Shown here one piece after another: positions 58,777 to 64,000 of a stretch of 64,000 bases of DNA. A program made the translations under genes and the position numbers. The notes under the pieces are model-generated. The model saw nothing but the letters and a program-made list of their open reading frames with translations, did not search any database and was not told the DNA's origin. The stretch comes from Diphasiastrum complanatum (lineage: Eukaryota; Streptophyta; Lycopodiopsida; Lycopodiales; Lycopodiaceae). Location: positions 22,387,285-22,451,284 of the forward strand of contig CM055106.1 of the NCBI GenBank assembly GCA_029204225.1. Direction: 5' to 3'. Each line of letters opens with the position of its first letter. The first letter of the stretch is position 1.

Positions 58777-58887
58777 CAGTTTTTGCATTATTAATTGCAG
58801 AAAGTTTTGTTTTGAGTCCAGAAGATGCAAAATACAATGGCAATAGTAGGATGCTCACATAATCTTCCACCTTTTGACATATCACAC
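58777..58887 (-). CDS. CHX cation/H+ exchanger, upstream exon
   Basis: 111 nt, phase 1 at both ends; acceptor TTTTTTTTGCTAG, donor ACTG/GTGAGA. It encodes ICQKVEDYVSILLLPLYFAS and SGLKTKLSAINNAKT, matching the family's x-K-V-E-D-(F/L/Y)-V-S-x-L-x-L-P-L-(Y/F)-F-x-x-S-G-L-K-T. The splice to the next exon gives a valine codon and an uninterrupted helix. A (GA)59 tract (CT on the gene strand) starts 7 bases into the following intron. Earlier exons (about 200-250 residues, membrane helices 1-8) were not found between 58888 and 64000. Confidence 0.85.
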
Positions 58888-59570
58888 CTAGCAAAAAAAA
58901 CCGATAAGTTACCTCGTATGACTTGTTGCATTTCAAATGATTTTTACTTCAAATACTCCACACAAGAAAGATGACAACAGTTTATAATCCTATCAAATGT
59001 CTTGGGAGCATGATGAAAAAAATAGTTTCCAACTACATAAACATAACTATTCATGTTCATATTTACTTTAGTTCTTTCTAGTTGACGATTATGTAAGTTT
59101 GATCTTTTATTAGCTTCATTCATGAAGAAATACAAAGCTATTGATCAAGATTAGTAATGTGAATTCCTAGCAAAGAATTGACAGCTCCTAAATCAGTCGT
59201 CAAATTCCTTTGACAGCTTACTATATTCTTTTTGGAGCGTGACTTTTTGGTTGTTTGTTGACTAAAAGAAAAAGAGAGAGATTTGAGTTATTAGACTTAC
59301 TAATAGTGTGAGTATTATTTCTTTACTACAAATTCAAAGGAAGACTACTATAGAAAATAGTAAATCCGATGATTATTTTATTAGATTTTGTTATGTACAA
59401 TCACTTTGGTCATAGATCCTTGATATGTTATTGATCTTAATCACATTTCTTCACAACTACTAAAGGCTAAAAGCATGGTTTGTTGGTACAACATGGACTT
59501 TCAAGGACACTACCTTTTTTTTTTGGGTAGGAATGCACTTTTGTAATATTATACACTATTTTCAACTAGT
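58888..59570. other. CHX intron or upstream sequence, no exon recognised
   Basis: The minus-strand sequence immediately upstream of the exon is AT-rich. I could not find the helices expected before it (for example an F-x-x-G-x-x-x-P-K segment). Confidence 0.4.
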
Positions 59571-59875
59571 ACTTTTGACTTGCAATAACTTTTTAACCGT
59601 ACCTCGAAAGTATGTCATGTAACATATCATTGGAAAGTGCTCGCGTCAACCGCCTTATAACGCACCAAACTCCGCTAAATTTGGACTTACCACTAAAACG
59701 TTATGTCATTTTTAATGTGGACTCAAAAAATTATGATTAATAAAACTCCATACTTTTGACTTGCCATAACTTTTTAACCGTAGCTTGGCAGTATGTCATG
59801 TAACATATCATTGAAAAGCGCTTTCTAACACACCAAACTTTGCTGAAATTGGACTTACCACTTGTAGGGTGTGTA
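59571..59875. repeat. Tandem duplication of about 182 bp
   Basis: 59571 onward (ACTTTTGACTTGCAATAAC) recurs from about 59753 (ACTTTTGACTTGCCATAACT). The copies share TTTTTAACCGTA, GTATGTCATGTAACATATCA and TTGGACTTACCACT. The second is shortened by a deletion of about 30 bp. Confidence 0.75.
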
Positions 59876-60660
59876 AATTCTGTTGGTGAGCAGCCCTTCT
59901 GCCCGTCGAAGAGCATTAGAACACTAGATAGGTACCTAACTATGTCAAGTTGCTAGGTTTAGATGCTTTTCACTCTTTTTCCTAACACTAGTCCATTTTA
60001 ACACTACTCCTTCCTACAGTAACCACACACACGTCATGATTTTGAGTGAAAGAGAGGGAGAGAGATAGGTAGATAGAAGTAGAAAGTAGGGAAAGAGGGA
60101 GAGAAAGAGAGTGAGAGAGGAGCTTAGCTCATTTGCTCATTGTGCATGCTAATGGAGAAACATTCGCTAATGAAACCAAAAACATGGAAACTAGGAAGCA
60201 AAGACACAAGCACACAAAAGCATTAGCAAGTATTGAATAGCAAATGAGGATGCTTCTCTCCAAAATGGTAGAGTTTCCTCCTTCTCATTACAAATGGTGC
60301 CTTTTTATCTTTGGGGTGGCCCTTGCCCCTTGCTTCCTATTGGCTACTTGCAAAAGATGGGATTGTAATCCACACCATCCACAAGAAACACAAATGAATC
60401 TATGGTGTAGGAAGAAACACACCCCACCTACCACCATTTGACTTTTGACTAATCCCAAAAAACTTAGTAACCTAACTTGAGCTTAACTTTGGCCTTCTAA
60501 TATTATTTTTAATTACATGGCCCAAAGTCAAGTTTATGTCCATAATTATTTATTTACAAGTGCTCATTGGGCCATGGGCTTACACATGCAGGATGCCACA
60601 ACCCTCACAACTATTTTTGGCTAATTTATTTATTTATATCGTCATACCCTCAACATGGCC
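59876..60660 (-). repeat. Possible LTR of the second non-autonomous element
   Basis: Sequences near 60570-60625 (GGGCTTACACATGCAGGATG, CCACAACCCTCAC) resemble the LTRs at 33690-33740 and 36705-36740 (GGACTTACACACGCAGGGTG). The remainder is too diverged to align by eye, so the edges are uncertain. A CT/GA-rich stretch lies at 60048-60120. Confidence 0.35.
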
Positions 60661-60904
60661 TCCAACCTGAAGTAGTGCATGTCCCTCGACACTATGGTGG
60701 TTAGTATAAGCTCCATTTAGCGCATCGTTGGTGGATGAGATCTCCGGTCACGTCTTCCATGAAATCCAATCTTGTTGTGCTCTTCTTGTCCTTGGTAAGG
60801 TAGAAGGACTTATGGACGTCATCGAGCCAATGCTGATCAATCCAGGTTTGAAATCAGGATTGCCAGGGGTCGCCGAGAAGTGCCACTCTATAATACACTG
60901 AGGC

Positions 60905-61372
60905 CACTGGCAGTTGATCTTCAACTTTTTGAGATGTCATGGTCGTGTTTGGGTCAAAACAGATGGGTGGGAGAAAGTCATCCCATTTGGAGGCGACATC
61001 CATCAAAAACTCCAAGTCTCGGGCGTATTGTGTAGCCGCACGGACTTTTGGATCTCAATTGACAAATTATTTGGAAAACTGGACTAGAGCCTGCTTGGCG
61101 TGTATGTCCATCGTCCACCCGTATTCTAAATAGATCTTTGGCCAGTTCAGGGTTTCAATTGTAATCTTGTTTATTGGGGTGTCTCACTCTGCCCATTTTG
61201 ATCTGCATGGGTAGGGAACATTGTGGACATTGACCCGTAGTTGTCTTGGACTCGTGAAACATGCCCTGATGGCCGCAAGTTCTCTTTCAAATAGCTTCAT
61301 GCGCCAGTATGGTTGAGGGGCCAACGTTGGAATGAAGGCTTGCTCGTTGCCTTTGACCTCTTTGACATGCAA
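60905..61372 (-). pseudogene. Diverged copy of the uncharacterised retroelement ORF
   Basis: The minus-strand frame 61372-61184 encodes TSPRQLRVNVHNVPYPCRSK. After a stop, the same frame continues with INKITIETLNWPKIYLEYGW, ATQYARDLEFLMDVASKWDD and FLPPICFDPNTTMTSQKVED, then QLPVAS. Each of these aligns with the ORF at 34033-34878 (TSPRQLRVDPYYVPMPRRQK, KITIHMPNWPIIH, VATKWDDCLPTLAFDPNKSM, DQLPIA). Three stops break it. The upstream helical part is missing. Confidence 0.7.
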
Positions 61373-61399
61373 AAAGTGAGGGAGATACCGAGAACAAAG

Positions 61400-63350
61400 A
61401 CAAACTAGAAGGATCTACACAGCCTTGAGCTCATTGAGAGCTCCAAGTTCTCATTCATGATCAATATATATATTTGCACTCACTACAATAATCATACAAT
61501 ATCTTCTATCTTTATTGAATGCCACTATCGAACTAGTAGACTACATAGCATCCATTTTGTTCTCTTTACATTGTACATTTGCACGAATTTGATCAAAGTG
61601 ACAATTGCTAGAATCCATGAAATTTGTTCAATGTGCAAATGTATCTCATGTTGTGTTTCAATTACTAAATCAATTTAACTTCCATTAATATTCTTCTTGG
61701 TTTATATTTAGTTTCTAGAATTATGTTTAAAAACATGGCTATCTCAAATGCTTAGTACTTATGATTACTTGAAGTAACAAGCATCTATGATGCCCAATTA
61801 TTGGTTTCATGATCCTAAATATAAATTTCATTGCTTGTATTACTATTGGTCAATGTCAAAGGCTGTTTCAGCTTTTTCATTTAACTTCACACTCTAATCA
61901 TCTTTCAACAACAGAATGCAAGTCATTGAGATTTGAACAAAGTTCCTCATCTTGAGATGCTTTCTAAGCTCTTCCATCAATAGGTGTTTTTTCCAACATC
62001 CATAATCATGATATAGATCAAAATACCATCCAAGAACACCAACACAAACACATATCGGTATGGCTTATCCCAAAAGTCATAACTCCAAAATCACAAATCC
62101 CTTGTTAAGTCTACATTCCATTTTGTCATTACTTTCATCCATAGCCTTGATTTGAAAATACCATGAACAAAATCCACATCTCAATGGCAAGCATGGCCCA
62201 ATCAAATTAAGAGGTGTAGATCCTAAAGCCAATCATGTTAGGAGTTGCAAAATGGTTGGTGCAATCATGTTTAAAGGTGTAAATCACTTGGCCAATCATA
62301 TTGTAAAGTTCTAACTAGTTTGTCCAATGATGGAGAGAGGTGGGAATTTAGAGGTCCAATCATTATGAGAAGTGGAATTCATAAGGTCCAATCAATCTTA
62401 AGCATTCCTCATGCTAGCTCTCATGCTAGTACTATATGGAAGAGCTCTCTCATTGTACATTGAGTTTTTTGAATTATTGTAATGGAGTTTTCCTTCTATT
62501 CTCTCTCTACTTAGAGACTTAGTTTTTTCATTCTAAGTGTTTGCTTTTAGTGAGAAAGTGTGAATGATCAATAATGAATGCTTGTGCCTTGAATACTGTC
62601 TAGTTATATTGATAACATCAATCAAGTGATAGTTTCATGTTCAATCACACCCACCTTAGAAGATAAAAAACATTGATTTGTGCGTCCTCCCACATGTGAA
62701 AAAGTACACATGTTATCATATCCACTTAAGGTGTGATGAAATGCATCTATGATCAAGATTTGAGAGTGAAAATCAAGGCAAAGAGGGTGGTAGAGGATCT
62801 CGACTAGCTTCCCAGGGATTTTGGCATCAAGAGGGGCCAAAATCATAATGATTTGGATATGAAAAGTATAGTATAGACTACTGTGCTTAGAGAACAGGTG
62901 GGATACCCCCACTTTAAGGGTTTATTGTGTTCTATGTGGTGATCCAAATTGTGCAAGTAAATACTTGTTGATACAGCCCAAGGATGGATTGAATGTATCA
63001 AGCTTGATGTAAAATTGCTTGAAAAAACAAGATTTTGAGAGCTAGTTTGACATAGTTTGCAATCAAGTGGATTTTGAGATCACAAGCGATCAAAATCATG
63101 ATGAATTGATCCATGCTAGGTATTTTATGGACTAAGGTGCTCAAGCACATGTGATATCAACCAACTTTGATTGGTTGATGTTTCTCCAAGGTAGATCCAA
63201 ATCTAGTGTATGATTGCTTGTTGGAAAGCTAGTGAAGTCTAGTTTGTGATGCAATTGGATTTAAGCCAAAAGGACTTGTCATGAAAAATTTATTGGAATT
63301 CAAATGAAGTAGGCACCCAAACTAGTGAGACATGCCAAGTAATGCTCATA
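61400..63350. other. Unassigned, LTR-like sequence
   Basis: No domain is recognised. Repeated phrases CCAATCAT(G/A)TT and GGTGTA near 62200-62330, a CT-rich stretch near 62490-62520 and a polyadenylation-like AATAATGAATG near 62570 suggest an LTR. The frame 62622-62912 (minus) is without recognisable homology. Confidence 0.35.
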
Positions 63351-63357
63351 TCAGATC

Positions 63358-63985
63358 ATATGTGTGAAATGTTGTATGCTTCTATAGCTGTATAGACAGG
63401 GATAGTACCATATCAGATATTAGTGTTTATGATCATATCTACATGTATTTTTGCAATTCTAGAATGTGTAGATTGATGATTTCTATCTTGTGAATGATTC
63501 TAGATGTGCATCCAAATTTAGCCAAGATCTTGGTGATACATTAAGTATGTTTTGGATCTATTTTTATCACATGGTATCAAATTAGGTTGCAAACTAAGTT
63601 GGTGGATTTTCCAAATCTAGAGGTGGATTTGAGAGCACCATCAATTCTAGTGTGAATTGGAGTGGGTACTAGTTCAAATCAAGCATTTTCAAGTGTAGAA
63701 AGTAGACCTTTGTGATCCTAGCATCATTTTAGGTCAAGATAGCTCATGGATGTTTAAGAAACAAGCAACAATCTCATTATCATCTAATGAGGCAATCCAC
63801 ATGTGTGAATTGTTGTATGCTGCTATTGTTGTACAGATAGAGATAGTACCATATCAAATCTTAGTGTTTATGATCAGATTTACATTGATGATTTCTATCT
63901 TGTCACAATGATTCTAGATGTGCATCCAAATTTAGCCAAGATCATGTTGATCCATTAAGTATGTTTTGGGTCTAAATGTCTCATA
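63358..63985. repeat. Direct repeat, about 435 bp period
   Basis: 63358-63558 recurs at about 63798-63980. Both share AGATAGTACCATATCA or GGATAGTACCATATCAGATA, TTAGTGTTTATGATCA, GATGATTTCTATCTTGT and ATTCTAGATGTGCATCCAAA. Between them, ACATGGTATCAAATTAGG (63571) is a decayed Copia primer-site lookalike. Probably part of an LTR-element leader. Confidence 0.65.
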
Positions 63986-64000
63986 GTTTGTACTTTGTCT

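Noticed and set aside
62622-62912. Minus-strand frame as an N-terminal CHX exon
   Set aside because: It lacks the membrane-helix motifs expected for CHX and lies in LTR-like repeat sequence.

Overview
The window is nuclear DNA of a land plant with a large, repeat-rich genome. The evidence is spliceosomal introns with GT..AG borders, a predicted plastid-targeted flavoprotein, a plant CHX-type cation/H+ antiporter, and LTR retrotransposons with the usual plant primer sites (TGGTATCAGAGC for Copia, TTGGCGxCxTTGCCGGGGAG for Gypsy). A 16.6 kb intron full of old retroelements, a Penelope-like reverse transcriptase and a zinc-finger/RT/restriction-like-endonuclease retroelement suggest a fern, other non-seed plant or gymnosperm rather than a compact angiosperm. 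I cannot fix the species.

Only two host genes are convincing, both on the minus strand. At 24333-26018 is a single-exon gene for a chloroplast-type FAD-dependent amine oxidase/desaturase-like enzyme. At 39505-58887 are the last four recognised exons of a CHX cation/H+ exchanger. The three internal exons (58777-58887, 57876-58048, 57383-57727) and the long C-terminal exon (39505-40782) join in phase with GT/AG borders. The last intron is 16.6 kb. The N-terminal exons were not found and probably lie beyond 64000.

The rest is mainly mobile DNA in several layers. 3-8.5 kb: a broken Gypsy element (minus) interrupted by a Copia fragment (plus) and by an insertion holding two 313 bp direct repeats. 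8.5-9.5 kb: start of another LTR element. 10.14-10.77 kb: a hAT-like MITE with a perfect 8 bp target duplication. 12.4-16.1 kb: a decayed retroelement with an N-terminal zinc finger, RT and a restriction-like nuclease domain. 18.8-21.5 kb: a decayed Penelope-like RT. 27.8-31 kb: a minus-strand Copia element with an internal RT deletion. 31.0-31.7 kb: a Copia remnant containing a WAT1/EamA-like exon. 33.02-36.79 kb: a non-autonomous LTR element with target duplication GACCA and an unfamiliar ORF; a diverged copy of that ORF lies at 60.9-61.4 kb.

The CHX intron holds a complete but decayed LTR retrotransposon (42484-48576, duplication CTATC), a Gypsy leader and gag remnant (50.2-53.9 kb) with a solo LTR nested in it (50790-51858, duplication AAAAG), Copia RNase H ends at 41.8 and 56.3 kb, and long GA/CT microsatellites. 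Two further CT arrays lie very close to CHX splice sites. All alignments, counts and splice calls here were made by eye.
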